From: Ceratopteris richardii
Lineage: Eukaryota; Streptophyta; Polypodiopsida; Polypodiales; Pteridaceae
DNA: 64,000 nucleotides
Direction: 5' to 3'
Assembly: GCA_020310875.1 (NCBI GenBank)
Contig: CM035444.1
Span: 14,943,975-15,007,974 of the forward strand
This document shows positions 1 to 11,040 of the stretch, piece by piece (the first letter of the stretch is position 1; the number at the start of each line of letters is the position of its first letter). Under the pieces are notes generated by a model. It searched no databases, had not been told where the DNA came from, and was given only the letters and a program-made list of their open reading frames with translations. The position numbers and the translations under genes are program-made.

Positions 1-1503
1 TTAGAGTTGGAGATTATTTTGCCAAGGAGAAACATAGACTTATCTATCGAGCACTCTTTAGGGGGGGTCCAAAATTGAAGGCACATCGCTCCCTCCAAAT
101 CTTCCAAAGGGTTTCCCCTCTTATAGCGTTCCACAACACCACAGAGAAATCAATCGCTTCACCCAAAAGCGCTTGCTTCCAGGTGATTTGTTCTTGCAGC
201 TTCAAAATACTCCCAAGTGTCCACCAGAGTAGGAGGGGGATGGGGCACCCGAAGAAGATGTGACTCAGATCCTCAATGTTTTCATGGCATCACTTGCACC
301 ATGGTGGAGCACCACAAATTTTGCTAGCCTTTAGATGGGTCTAGATACCATCGTTGAGAATTTTCCACATGAGGACTAACTTTTTGATCTCCATGAGGGG
401 ATGCCAGATAGACATGAACTTCACATCCCAACATAGCCTTGTCCAAGTTAGGCACCACTTCTTGTTGAGTGTGATATGAAAGTCTCTATTCACCTTGATT
501 CTGGGAATTTTGGACAATCAATTACCATTGTGCCAAATAAGACCTTCATGACTTGGTGACTCCCGTCCAGTGAGGAGTCGGGTTTTTGATCTTTCCCAGG
601 CAGTGCATCTACTCTGAAGGAGAGCCCATTCTTTGTAGTTCACTCTTATTTCAGGGTCTATGTCCTCATATCTAATTCACTATCTAGTTTCTTGTTTCTA
701 GAGGTGTTTCCAATGTCTAAAACCCTTGTTCCAGAATCTCTTAGCCTTTTGGAGGTCCCAAGGATACACACCTCTGATGCCCATGATCGAAAACCAGATT
801 GAGTCATTTTGTTTGATGTTGCTCGACCATTTCCAATCTTCACTTATTCTAACAAATTGATTGAACTTGTTCCAACCACAAGGAGCACACGAGATTTGAA
901 CCTTTAGGGGAGACCAAAATTGGGGAGAATAAAAGGGTAAGAAGTTCCAAGTTCTTCCAACTAAGTAGACCAACCTGCATGATCGGGATGAGGTTGATTT
1001 GCATACCCATCCAATACACAAGCTTGTGGTCTAGTTTGTAAAGTATCCAATTCCATTGCTGCTCCATCAAAACACCAATGCCCATCAGAATACCTAGCAG
1101 GCAGAAGACCTGACCCCTGGGGATAGATTGGAAACCATGGTCAATTAATAGTTTGGGGAGGGGAGACCGATGATGGCCTAGAAAGTAGTCTTTGTGTGAT
1201 TAATTTTAGAACCAGACACCACATAAAATGTGTCAAGGCATCTCTAGAAGGTTTCAATGTTGGTCACATCATTGTGCACAAATGCATTCATGTCATCTTC
1301 AAAAAGCCTCATGATCAACTGACCATGATTGGAAGGGAGAGAGAGATCTTTGATATGGCCCAAATCCATGCGATGTTGGACAAGATGCCTCAACCCCTCT
1401 GTGGAAATAGCAAAAATTAAGGGGGCAATGGGCACCCTTGATGGAGAATTCCTCTCCTATTCGCCACGAAAAGTGTAGAAGAGCTTCTCAGGATCAAGAC
1501 TTT
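1..1503 (-). mobile_element. L1-type LINE remnant, 3' half
   Basis: Reading the minus strand gives the later half of a non-LTR retrotransposon ORF2: an RT palm segment (1244-1435), RT-thumb-like sequence with a YLGIPMG-like stretch (about 1000-1100), then a C-terminal zinc-knuckle segment (240-300). Many stops and frameshifts break it. No 5' half, 3' UTR or poly(A) is seen inside the window; the element runs off the left edge and is cut near 1503, where the LTR of copia A seems to begin. The right boundary is approximate. Confidence 0.8.
61..1435 (-). pseudogene. LINE ORF2 fragment: reverse transcriptase C-terminal half plus zf-RVT knuckle
   Basis: The intact protein would reverse-transcribe LINE RNA at a nicked genomic target. 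Visible here are a PIAPLIFAI...EGL block typical of L1-like RTs and the catalytic box at LFEDD, where the usual FADD has Ala changed to Glu. Downstream is LDTFYVVSGSKIN, matching the conserved LD.F...SG.KIN region. Near 240-298 a C-x2-C-x6-H-x4-C-like knuckle followed by W residues matches the zf-RVT domain at the end of plant LINE ORF2, with a stop inside it. At least five frame breaks make it a dead copy. The endonuclease domain is absent. Confidence 0.78.
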
Positions 1504-2229
1504 TGCCAAAGCTGAACCTTCAAATGAAAACGGGTACCAAGTGAAAATAGCAATGACCTTGAAACCTTGCTCACTCAAACTAGACATTTATAGCTTTCAA
1601 ATGAGCTATCAAACACTCAATTTGGAGTAGTTTTGGGTTGGAAACTCTTTGCCTCAAAACAGGCTACCTGTCCACTCAGTTAAGCTAAAAACTGGACTTC
1701 ACCAAAAATTGAATAACTTGCAGAGCATAAAGAATTTGATAAAACTGTTCTAGATAAAAAGTACTCAAGATAAGCATTCCAACGAATGTTTAAACTCTAA
1801 AATTGGATACATATATTGAGAGATATGACTCTCACAAGTAGACTACCCAAAAATTGGTATGCGGCTGGACATAGTCTATGAGAGTGAAGCCAACGAAATG
1901 ACTCAAACCAAATGAACTAGCTACAAGGGGACTTCCACGCCTTCTTCCTCTATTCTTGAGTGTCCTCCCTTGCTTCTTTTATAGCCAAGTGACCAAAAAC
2001 TCGCATGATGAGTTTGAGAGCTCTTCTCCATAACTCTTCCACTACTTTGAGTAGCCACTCCTCTTCTAGTTCAGCTTTTTTGGATTTGATTCTCTTTTGA
2101 TTGATTCTCTTTTGATCTCCACTACTTGCTGAAGTAAATGTTTCCATTTTTCATTTTTTTATTTTCCTTTCATTTGAAGAAAATCCTTTTTGAAAAAATA
2201 TATATGACCTTACCTCTTCATTTTTAACA
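1504..2229 (-). repeat. Probable 3' LTR of copia A
   Basis: On the minus strand a TGTTAAAAATG start follows directly after a short purine tract (GATGGGGAG) and the end of the RNase H frame, which is the expected place for a 3' LTR. The far end is placed at the first TG-sense boundary before LINE sequence (1504), giving about 726 bp. No second LTR survives in the window, so the low-coordinate boundary is tentative. Confidence 0.45.
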
Positions 2230-2910
2230 CTCCCCATCAAGCTCATATGTGAGTTTGCACCATCAGCCATATCTTGCAAGTTGATTTCATCCTTGAACCT
2301 CTTTAGCTTAGGAGCATCTAAGGACTTTGTAAACATGTGTGCAACTTTGTGCATGAAACATTGGATTGTTTGTCAAGTGAATGCTTGACATGTTGTCACC
2401 ATAAATTGGAATGGTCTCCACCAGCACATCAAGATCAGCCAAGAGCTTCTTAATCCACATAGCTTCACAAGTTGCAAAGGCTAATCCTCTATATTCAGCT
2501 TCTGTAGATAATAGTGCAACAGTAGGTTGCTTCTTCAAGCTCCATGTGATAGGTTTGCTACCTATCATGAACACATAACCTAAAGTGGATCTTCTATCGT
2601 CCTTCAAACCAACCCAATCAGCATCAGTGAAGCCCTTTATCTACAATTCTTCATCATATCTATAAAACAAGGCATGATTGACTGTGTGCTTCACATATCT
2701 TAGCACTCGTTTGGCTGAATTTAAATGTTCACTTGTTGGAGCTTGCGTAAATTGATAAAGAACTCCAACAATATAACACAAATCTGGTCTTGTGATCGTA
2801 GCATAGATCAATGAACCTATAATACTCCTGTATGTAGTTACATCATGTAACTTCTCTCCATCATTTGAGCATAGCTTCACATTTGTGTCCATAGGTTGAG
2901 TGGTTTGCAT
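2230..2910 (-). pseudogene. Copia A RNase H domain
   Basis: Contains the copia RNase H blocks in order: [64 protein letters not shown] and IHLTNNPMFHA. The frame is interrupted near 2610-2640 and 2354. The terminal frame reads through the PPT into the LTR for about 25 codons. It would remove genomic RNA and leave the PPT primer. Dead copy. Confidence 0.85.
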
Positions 2911-3719
2911 TCACTCATTCCAAATCTGAAAAGAACATCCAACAGGTACTTTCTTTGCATCAAGTAGATGCCATCTTTCCCATAGACTATCTCAATGCCT
3001 AAAGAGTATTTCAGCTCACCAAGATATGAAATTTTAAACTCCTTACCGAGTTTTCTTTTCATCTCTTGTATTCTTGCAACATTACTTCTTGTTATGATGA
3101 GATCATCAACGTATGTGCAAATGTATACCTGCTTGCCTTCTTCATTCTTCATGTAGAGAGAGGGATCTCCACTACTTGAACTATACCCACACCTTGTGAG
3201 GTACTCGACCAATCTTTGATTCCAAGCACGTGGTGCTTGCCACAACCCATACAAAGCTTTCTTCAATCTAGAAACAAAATCTCGATATTTTTAATCTTCA
3301 AATCCAATTGGTTGACTCATGTATACCTCTTCTTGAAGTTCACCATTGAGGAAAGCATTTTTTATGTCAAGTTGGTACAATGGCCATCTCCTTGCTGCAC
3401 TCACTGCAATCAAGGTTCTAATTGTTCCCATCTTTGCAATCGGGCTGAAAGTCTCTTCATAGTCGATGCCATGAGTTTGCTTGAATCCTTTTGCTACTAG
3501 TCTAGCTTTATGCCTTGCTAGAGAATCATCAACATTTCTCTTTATTTTAAAACCCCATTTATTTGGAACAATCTTCATACCTTCAACCTTTGGAACTAGC
3601 TCCCATGTGTGAATGTCCTTGAGAGCTTTTATCTCTTCTTGCATAGCTTGCTGCCATTCTTTTTTTGTACATGCTTCTTCAAATGCATCCAGTTCTTTGT
3701 CTTTGACCACTTGTGTCAT
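2877..3719 (-). pseudogene. Copia A reverse transcriptase
   Basis: Two long open pieces (3291-3719 and 2877-3266) cover the RT. Visible motifs are [72 protein letters not shown] and the catalytic box TYVDDLIIT, with both Asp residues kept. One stop lies between the pieces around 3270-3290. It is among the better preserved RTs of the window. Confidence 0.88.
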
Positions 3720-3762
3720 ATATGCAAAATGCTTTGCAATAAAACTATCATATCTCAGCCGG

Positions 3763-4485
3763 TCATGTAGAAGCTTTTGGACCTAACATTTGAGTGCTTG
3801 TTTGCTGAAATTCTTTTTGGACAACACCTCGATCATCTTTGCAATCTTCTTCAAGAATCTTCTCTTTACCTTTCTCTTCAAACCATGGTCTTAGCTCATC
3901 AAATACCACATCTCTTGAGACTCGTAGCTCCTTTGTTACCAGATTGTAGCACTTGTATCCCTTTTGATCTAATGAATATCCAATGAAAATACATTTTTCT
4001 GACTTTGCCTCCATCTTTGTCCTAAGTTCTTGAGGGATGTGAACATAACACACACATCCAAAAACTTTGAGATGTGTAAGGTCAGGTTTCTTACCGAAAT
4101 AAACCTCCTCTAGAGTTATATTATGCACTCTAGCTATTGTGCACTTGTTCATCAAATAAATAGCCGTACTAGTTGCTTCAGCCCAATAGTTTAGTTGCAT
4201 CTTCATCTCGTTGAGCATGCATCTTGCAACTTCTGTGATATGTTGATTTTTCCGTTCATTTATTCCATTTTGTTGAGGCATGTACCTACATGTAAATTGT
4301 CTCTTGATGGCATTTTCATAAAGAAAATCTGAAAATTCTTTGGAGAAATATTATCCTCCTCCATCGGACCTCAAGGTCTTTATGTAGCATCCTATTTCCT
4401 TTTCTACCTATGCTTTAAGTCTCTTGAACATGGAGAACACATCTGATTTTTGTTTTATGCAAAACATCCATACTTTTCTTGAAGT
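3763..4485 (-). pseudogene. Copia A integrase, C-terminal half
   Basis: The 172-codon open piece at 3763-4281 begins at PQQNGINERKN, which holds the third catalytic acid (Glu) of the DDE triad, and continues through KVFGCVCYVHIPQELR, IFIGYSLDQKGYKCYN and SRDVVFDE. Upstream (4408-4485) lies KVWMFCIKQKSDVFSMFK, the segment after the FIDD block; a frame break separates the two. The zinc-binding region and first catalytic Asp are missing because the frame is replaced at 4486. Confidence 0.85.
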
Positions 4486-4917
4486 TTCAGGTTCCATTTC
4501 TATGCTTTCATAATCTTCTGTCCACTCCTTTTCTATCCACTCTCCTTCCTTTGTCTCTTGTAGCACAACCATGTATAGACTTACATTGTACCCTTCCTTA
4601 TCTTTGCACTTGTTTAGTGTCAGAACTTCCTCATTGACACACACATCTAATGTGGCCAATATTTCCATCCATTCGTGGGGTTCGAACTCTTCATTTGGGA
4701 ATACTTGTGGCATATATGCTAGATCTTCTATTGGCCTAGAGGTTCCACAGCCTTGTTTCCGTGTTAGTCTTCTCTCGTCCTCCCTCTTAGCTGCCTTAGA
4801 CATCCATAGTTGGGTGTCCTCATGCATCCAGGATTGGTCATCAGTTCCCTATGTATCGAGTTCCATTGTAAAGGCGAGACATTTTGATACACATATGTAT
4901 GGAGGTTTACATGAGAG
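4486..4917 (-). pseudogene. Unrecognised coding-like block fused to copia A integrase
   Basis: On the minus strand about 140 codons stay open except for one stop (near 4848), in frame with the copia integrase that follows. The peptide is acidic, Trp-rich and charged (EDTQLWMSKAAKREDERRL, EFEPHEWMEILATLD, EGEWIEKEWTEDYESIE). It resembles no Gag, protease, integrase, RT or RNase H block that I know, and none of the other copia copies here has it. Both sides are sharp junctions: copia A at 4485 and the B1 linker at 4917. It could be a captured host exon or a piece of an element not otherwise present. I do not assign a function. Confidence 0.5.
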
Positions 4918-5413
4918 CCTCAACAAGTATGATATGATAGAGGTGCATCTAATTTGCTATCACGCAAAGTCTTCACCAATAATTTTATCACAGTTTTTGC
5001 CTCCTCAATATCATCTCTCTTATCACCTCATCATGTAAATTTGCATAAAAAATGGAGTACTTAGCATCATCAAATGAAACCTGTAAAGGCTAAGAAATTT
5101 CCTCATTTGGACTAGCACTAGATTGGCGACGTATAAAAAGAGGTAGCAAAGTGTGGTACATATCTTTGGAGCTAACTTATGTCTCCGTAGTACATAAAGT
5201 AATGCCTGAATAGCGTCTTCCACAAAAATAACATCACGGCTGACCAAAATGTGTTTAATCTATGGATGATAGAGATGATAGCCTTTGTTTTCATAATTGT
5301 ATCCAACAAAAATACATTTCATTGCTTTATCATCCAATTTCTTGTGTTATTGTTCAAGCACTAATGCATATGCCAGACAACCAAAGACACATAGGTGAGC
5401 AACAGATGGCTTT
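4918..5413 (-). pseudogene. Copia B1 integrase C-terminal tail and linker
   Basis: Minus-strand sequence matches the B family tail: KLDDKAMKC-like and LVSRDVIFVEDAIQ, then a Ser-rich linker ending in the GDSKLDAPL-like segment. Frameshifts disrupt the linker. Homology to the other B copies ends at about 4917. Confidence 0.75.
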
Positions 5414-5924
5414 TGTTAATCTTATGGTTAATCTAAATTATTAACCAATCTATACGTGGGTTCTTGAGATGGTTTGGGGTCTGTAATACAGAGGCCCTTT
5501 ATGTATTTTCCCAATCACTTCATTATCTTCTTATAATTACAATAGATTCAACTACTAATCTCCCGCGCATAATAACTTCTAACAACTACCATATCCACAT
5601 GCGCAGCAACTTCTACTATTCATTTAATATTACTGTTATACCTGCACTTCAACCATAACACAATAAGATGTTAACCGTAGTACCTTATTCACTTCAATAT
5701 TGAACCTTTAATAATACAGATGACACCACAATTGGATAAACTCCTGATAGAATCAACTCCAGTCGATCGCCCAGACAGAACAATCCGACAACACGTCTGT
5801 CGTCTCTTCCACACACTACTCTATTAATCAGAAAGGTGTTACAACGTTTTGTGCGACACCCTTTCAGTGCACGTCTTTTCCTAATTACAATTAATCTACT
5901 AGATAATATTCTGGTGGCCTGACA
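5414..5924 (-). repeat. Solo LTR inserted in B1 integrase
   Basis: 511 bp starting TGTTAATC and ending CCTGACA on the plus strand, interrupting B1 exactly where B5 reads straight through (AGATGGCTTGCGACC). Flanks are CTTT (5410-5413) and CTTG (5925-5928), a 4-bp TSD with one change. Read on the minus strand it has a TATA-like ATACATAAAG, as copia LTRs do. No internal region or second LTR is present, so it is probably the product of LTR-LTR recombination. The orientation is inferred from the promoter-like motif. Confidence 0.7.
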
Positions 5925-6600
5925 CTTGCGACCATGCCAAGCCTCATATGGAGTGATAGACTATAGTGCTTTAGTGGGACACCTATTAAGTACATATGTT
6001 GCACACATAACAGCCTCAAGCCAGAAACTATGTGGTAAAGTCTAACGACCATACACCTCACCATCTTCATGAGTGACCTATTCTTCCTTTCTGCAACTCC
6101 ATTCTCTTGAGGTGTATATGGCACTATGCACTGAATTTTTATCCCACGTTCAACCAAAAATGTATTAAAATCAGAAGACATAAATCCCCCCCCCCCTTTA
6201 TTAGAATGGAGGGTGTCCATTTTACATGTTGACTATTTTCAGCCAACACCAAAAATAGTTTGAAGCACATAAACACTTCAGACTTTGCTTTCAATGGATA
6301 TACCCATGCATGCCTGGAAAAATCATCAATGAAAGTCACAAAGTAAAGATAGCTCCCAAAAGAAGGTGTCTGCATAGGACCATAGATATCACTATGAACA
6401 AGCTGCAACTTCTAAGTACATCAAACTGAACCATCTTTCGAGAATGATGAACACTGCATTTTTCCCAAAATACAACCTTCACAAACATGTTTACCAAGTG
6501 CCTCAAGTTTGGGCAAAGAGGACAACATTTTAGATTTCTGAAGGTGTAGCAAATTAAAAAAATTGATGAACGAAGTGTGCATGCCAAAGCTCTACATCTC
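5925..6600 (-). pseudogene. Copia B1 integrase core
   Basis: Pieces at 5891-6220 and 6139-6408 show QLVHSDIYGPMQTPSFG (first catalytic Asp region), YFVTFIDDFSRHAWVYPLKAKS and PYTPQENGVAERKNRS (catalytic Glu). The second Asp block is scrambled by frameshifts around a run of C at about 6187. The zinc finger lies just upstream in another frame. Dead integrase. Confidence 0.82.
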
Positions 6601-7337
6601 AGATAGCCTGAGAATCACATACTAGACATGCTAAATCATTCACAAATTTTTCATAGTCTATGAGCTTATACAACCCACGACATAAAATGCCAGAAGCAAT
6701 AATGAAATCGCCATTTGATAGATCATGAATTGTACATCTCTCATCAAAAAATTTTACAACCAAGCCAATCTTGGCTAATGCCAAACTGATAAAAGCTTTT
6801 TCTTGATCCTTGGCACAAATAAATCATCTGAAAATTTAAAAGAACTACCATCATCAGTTGTCAGAATGATCTTACCAACTCCCATGATAGGATAAGAGGA
6901 TTTGATGATGCATGTGAGAGTATTCCCTGTAGGGAAGGCTCGAGTGAAGTGAAGAAACTATACTACAAGGTAATATGTTTGGTTGTCCCACTACCAAAGT
7001 ACCAAACATCTGAGTCTATTGTAGACATACATTGTTCATGTGAAGATGGGTCATAACTACAAACAATGGTAAATGCCCATTCTTCATTCTACACAAGATT
7101 AGCATACTTTGCTTAGGGTGTAGAGACCTCTATAACAACCATTGGAGCCTCTTTCTTCTTTACAGCTTTTGTAGCTAATTTTTGACAACTCTTTATGACA
7201 TCATTATTTCCTTTATAGTATTTGCAAAACATTTTTTTCTTTTCAGTTTTCTTCTCATCTCTTTTATCCTTCTTTGATTCTGTAGAATTAGTAGATTTTT
7301 TCTTACTAGTAGAAGAGATCCATTCACCTTTGCCCCT
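6601..7337 (-). pseudogene. Copia B1 late gag knuckle, protease and pre-integrase
   Basis: The minus strand reads a Lys-rich gag end with a knuckle whose second Cys is Tyr (CKYYKGNNDVIKSC), then protease-region and pre-integrase sequence (LALAKIGLVVKFFDERCTIHDLSNGDFIIAS) parallel to B5. Several frameshifts. Copia C interrupts the gag at 7337. Confidence 0.78.
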
Positions 7338-8394
7338 TGTTGGTGCAATTGAAACCAAGCCCACATACTTGGTTAATTAGCTCATGCTTGATTTATTGCC
7401 ATAACTTATGCAAGGCTTCATATGATCAACCTCTTGTAAAAATCCTTCACATTTATCCTTGTAAAAGTGATCCACATCATTAGGAAGCTCTAAAATCATG
7501 AATCATTTGGTTGTTAAGTGATGAGAGACTCTATCCTATACTTTAGGATTAACCTTTTTTAGGTAGATGTTTGAATTTGAATTCAAACTTTGCCTCCAAG
7601 AATAACTATAAGAAGAGGATCAAAAAGACCTGCATGCATCTCAAGCCAATGAGATCATTTTGAAGGAAATTCATTGTGAAGTGCGCGCTTAACCCATAGC
7701 TCATTCACCTCTCACACTTTGAGCAATGTATGATTGCCAATGACATTGTATTTGTATGTGATTTAATATATATATGATCATTACATTCTCATTTCACCTC
7801 TCTATTATAACCCCATCCGAACAGTGATCTTCTCATAGTTGGTCCTCACTACCTAGTTGATCACTTGCCATGATTTAAAGCATGCTAGATCCATCATACT
7901 GTCTATTACACGCCTATAAAATTTCATCATCATTGCTTCTTGGAATCGTGAGATATTAACATATATTTGCTCACTCATTTGATGACTCTTGCAGCCCATA
8001 AATATTGGGATGCTGTTATGATTTGCTAAACATCTTTCTCTATGTATAGTCCATCATTTTTTATGAAATCACTCATTATTGAAATCTTACTAAGTTAAAT
8101 AGATTTCCCCAAAAGGAATTAAGACAATTATTGCTCTACTCAGAGAACTATTCAAAACATTGAACAGGTGTAAGAACTAAAATAGTAAGTTTTTGTTCTT
8201 GGATCAACTTCCTACCTATCTATTTTCATCCATTGATTAGTGGATCATCCTCCAAGCAACATATATGAGTATTTATGTTCATTAGCTAGCGAAAGAGGCC
8301 CACTACACTCTCCAGCCATCATTCTTAGCAGGTGTGGAGCAAGATCTAGCAATATCACTTCATCTCTTGTGACTATCCACCATCTCCTCCAACA
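7338..8394 (+). repeat. Copia C 5' LTR
   Basis: Starts TGTTGGTGCAATT, ends CTCCTCCAACA, directly before the primer site. It aligns along its length with 16879-17805 plus 21647-21777. The start carries a CCAAG...CTTGG pair that recurs in the G and H LTRs. A TATA-like ACTATAAGAAG lies near 7607. Confidence 0.92.
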
Positions 8395-8395
8395 G

Positions 8396-8407
8396 TGGTA
8401 TTAGGGC
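8396..8407 (+). promoter_or_regulatory. Copia C primer-binding site
   Basis: TGGTATTAGGGC, one base after the LTR, is a two-mismatch version of the initiator-Met-tRNA site TGGTATCAGAGC used by plant copia elements for minus-strand priming. Confidence 0.85.
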
Positions 8408-8420
8408 AACAACAATCAAG

Positions 8421-9473
8421 ATGGGAGATGGATTTCCATCCTTCATTGACAAATTGGATAGGAACAATTACTCAGCATGGTCATTAAGGATGCAAGCCTA
8501 CCTTCAAGGGAGAAGTATATATGGATACATCTCAGGAGATGAAGAGATGCCAATCTTCTAGAGCAAGCATCAACCTACAAGGGAAGAGCAAGAAAGGTTG
8601 ACCACATGGTGTGCAAAGAATGTTCTTGCCACGTCATATCTACTATAATCAATCTCTGATTCCTTGTTACCACATATTAGGAATTGCAAGACCTCTGAAG
8701 AGACTTGGGAAGTGCTCTCATCATGTTTCTCATCAAATACAAGATCTAGGAAGAATCAGTTATGGATGGAATTTACAACTCTAAAGAAGCAACCAAAGCA
8801 AGGAGTGGTTGATTATGTAACCAAGATGAAAAATGTGGTTGACTAGCTTGCAAGCATTGGAATAGAAGAAGAACACATAGTGAGGCAGATCATTGATGGA
8901 ATCAAGGCTAATAATAAGTGGGAGTCCTTCACCACAGCAATGGACCTCTACATGGACATGCAAATACCTAACCTCAACACCTTGATGGGGTAACTCTTCA
9001 CCCATGAGACAAAGCTCAATAAGAATGGTGACAACTTGAGAGGTAGCCAATCTTCTGACCTTTATACAGATAAGAATAAAGCTAAGGATAAAGTTAAAAG
9101 CAAGAAGCATGAAGAAGAGGCTAGTAGCTCTCAAGCTAATTATGCAGGAAGAGGAAGAGCGGCTAGAGAAAGGGGAAAAGGAGGAAAGAAAGGTAGGGGA
9201 AGTCCCTACAACAACTCACCTTGCAAAATTTGTGGTCTTAACAACCACACACAAAAGAGTGCTTTAAGAATACAAGGAATTAAAGGGGAAGATCCTTCCA
9301 TAGAGGTAGCTATGGGCAATCAAGAGGTAGATACAACAATGGTGGAGGCAACTAGAGCCATAACTACAATCATGGATACAACAACAACAACAACAATTAT
9401 CAAGGAGGCTTCAGAGGAAGAAGGGACTACAAAAACTAATTTGAAGAGCAAGAAGACTCATTACTCATCATGA
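8421..9473 (+). pseudogene. Copia C gag
   Basis: ATG at 8421 opens MGDGFPSFIDKLDRNNYSAW, the start of a UBN2-type copia Gag. It continues through LLPHIRNCKTSEETWEVL, QLWMEFTTLKKQPKQGVVDYV and DLYMDMQIPNLNTLMG, then a basic Gly/Arg-rich stretch. The knuckle reads CKICGLNNHTQK and then loses frame exactly where GAG-TGC-TTT (Glu-Cys-Phe) should follow, so the last Cys is frameshifted. Additional stops lie near 8560, 8648, 8845 and 8991. Confidence 0.87.
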
Positions 9474-10080
9474 ACATGACATCTAAGCAGGGTAAAGATA
9501 ATGAGCATCATTTCTACATTGATTCAAGTTGTTCCAATCATGTGGCTGGGAATGTAGCTCTATTATCTGACCTTGAAGAACCCAAAGGGAAGCATGAAGT
9601 ACAAACAGGTGATGATAGTCAAGCAAATTGGAGATGTCAAAACATCTGATGGTAGCATGAACCTTTTGAGTAAAGTTCTGTATCTACCAACTATAACCAA
9701 AAACCTTATTAGCTTTGGCAGATTGTTGAGAAAGGTTTGCAGGTTAGATTCACTAAGCATGGAGTATATGTGGAACACCCCTAACAAGGCTTCAAAAGGA
9801 TTGCTAAAGGTGAGATGTCTAGTAGATTATTCACATTTGAGATTGAAGACACAAGGAACATAACACAACTCAATTATATAGATCAAACCTTATTTGAGTT
9901 AAAAATATGGCACAAAAGGCTAGGACACATAGGAGAAAGAAATTTGAAGCAAATATGCAGGGATCAAAGTGTGTTTGGCATTCCCAATGGGAACAAGCAA
10001 CATATGATATACAAATGTGGAGTATGTCAATTTGGCTAAGCTCACAGGCCACCATTCAACAAGAAGGGATACATTCATGA
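9474..10080 (+). pseudogene. Copia C protease and pre-integrase region
   Basis: FYIDSSCSNHVAGN (about 9511-9552) is the aspartic protease site with DSG changed to DSS. Then come the conserved LSKVLYLPTITKNLISFG segment, WHKRLGHIGERNLKQI (His pair of the integrase zinc finger) and the HMIYKCGVCQFG Cys pair. A stop follows at 10037. Confidence 0.82.
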
Positions 10081-11040
10081 AGACTATTTGGAGCTTGTAC
10101 ACATTGATGTGTGGGGTCCTAGCAAAGATCCATCAATCTCAAGTTCAAGGTACTATGTTTCATTTATTGATGATTACAGTAGATGGACAATCCTTTATTT
10201 CATGAAGCATAAGGATGAGGTATTTACATGTTTCAAAAAGTACTTGGCACTAGTTGAAAACCAAATAGGAAGGATCTTGAAGAGGATCAAATTTGATGGA
10301 GGTGGTGATTATTTTTAACATGAATTTGATTCATTTCTACAAGACAAAGGCATAAAGAGGGAAGTAACAACAAGATATACTCTTGAATTGAATGGAGTGG
10401 CAGAGAGAAGGAACAGGTTAATTGTTGAAGCTACTAGGTCTATGTTGAATGAGAAGAAGTTACCTAACTATCTATGGGCAGAGGGTGTTTCCACAGCCAC
10501 CTACTTGGTCAATAGGCTCCCATCCAAACCCTTGGATGGTATGACACCCTATGAAGCATAGAATGGCAAGAGACCCTCATTGGAGCATTGCAAAATATTT
10601 GGGTGCATTGCTTATTCACACATTCCTTCACAAATCAGAGGGACGCTTGATCCTAAAGCTGAGAACTATATATTTATTGGGTATGATCAGAACCAAAAGG
10701 GGAATATGATGTACAATCCCACTAACAAAGCATTTATAGCTAGTAGGGATGTAGCGTTTGATGAAAATAATTCATGGTTTGAAGATGATTGTAGGAAAGT
10801 CAAGTTACCATATGATTTGGAAAATGATTTTCTAACCCTCACTCAAGAAGATCAACACTTAGCAGAAGATATCGACTCAGGGGATGAAGAACAGATTGAC
10901 TTCAAGGCTTGGAAGTCAAGAGGCAAGATCAAACTCAAGCAATTAGAAGACATACCAGAGTCTTCAAATCAAGCACTGAGGAGATCACAAAGAGAAAGCA
11001 AAAAGCCCATAAGGTATGGATATGATGCATCATTAGTCAC
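10081..11040 (+). pseudogene. Copia C integrase core and C-terminus
   Basis: ELVHIDVWGPSKDPS holds the first catalytic Asp, FIDDYSRWTILYFMKHKDEV follows, KFDGGGDYF holds the second Asp (normally SDGGGEY), and LELNGVAERRNR the catalytic Glu. Stops fall at 10317 and 10559. The C-terminus runs through KIFGCIAYSHIPSQIRG, NYIFIGYDQNQKG and SRDVAFDENNSWFEDD into the acidic linker before RT. Confidence 0.86.

Larger units (their letters stand above)
1504..4485 (-). mobile_element. Copia A, 5'-truncated Ty1/copia element
   Basis: Minus-strand order is integrase C-terminal half, RT, RNase H, PPT, LTR, as in Ty1/copia. Gag, protease and the integrase N-terminal half are missing. At about 4485 the integrase frame stops matching and an unrelated open frame takes over. 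Its protein is closest in wording to copia E in this window but is clearly a separate family. Confidence 0.88.
4918..7337 (-). mobile_element. Copia B1, 3' piece
   Basis: Minus-strand remnant of the short-LTR copia family B: late gag knuckle, protease/pre-integrase, integrase core, integrase C-terminus and the linker before RT. It stops abruptly at 4917, before the RT. Its 5' portion lies at 21778-22997; copia C split it inside gag, leaving CCCCT (7333-7337) and CCCGT (21778-21782). A solo LTR (5414-5924) interrupts it. Confidence 0.88.

Noticed and set aside
75-263. Plus-strand open frame with an ATG
   Set aside because: It is antisense to the LINE zinc-knuckle region, which reads coherently on the minus strand.
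4571-5038. 155-codon plus-strand open frame
   Set aside because: Low-complexity Ser/Leu/His translation, antisense to a more protein-like minus-strand frame and to B1; it spans the 4917 junction, so it cannot be one ancestral gene.
9340-9440. ACA/CAA-rich stretch as a microsatellite
   Set aside because: It lies in the Asn/Gln/Gly-rich Gag tail, which is naturally repetitive; the repeat is imperfect and matches the coding pattern of copia G.
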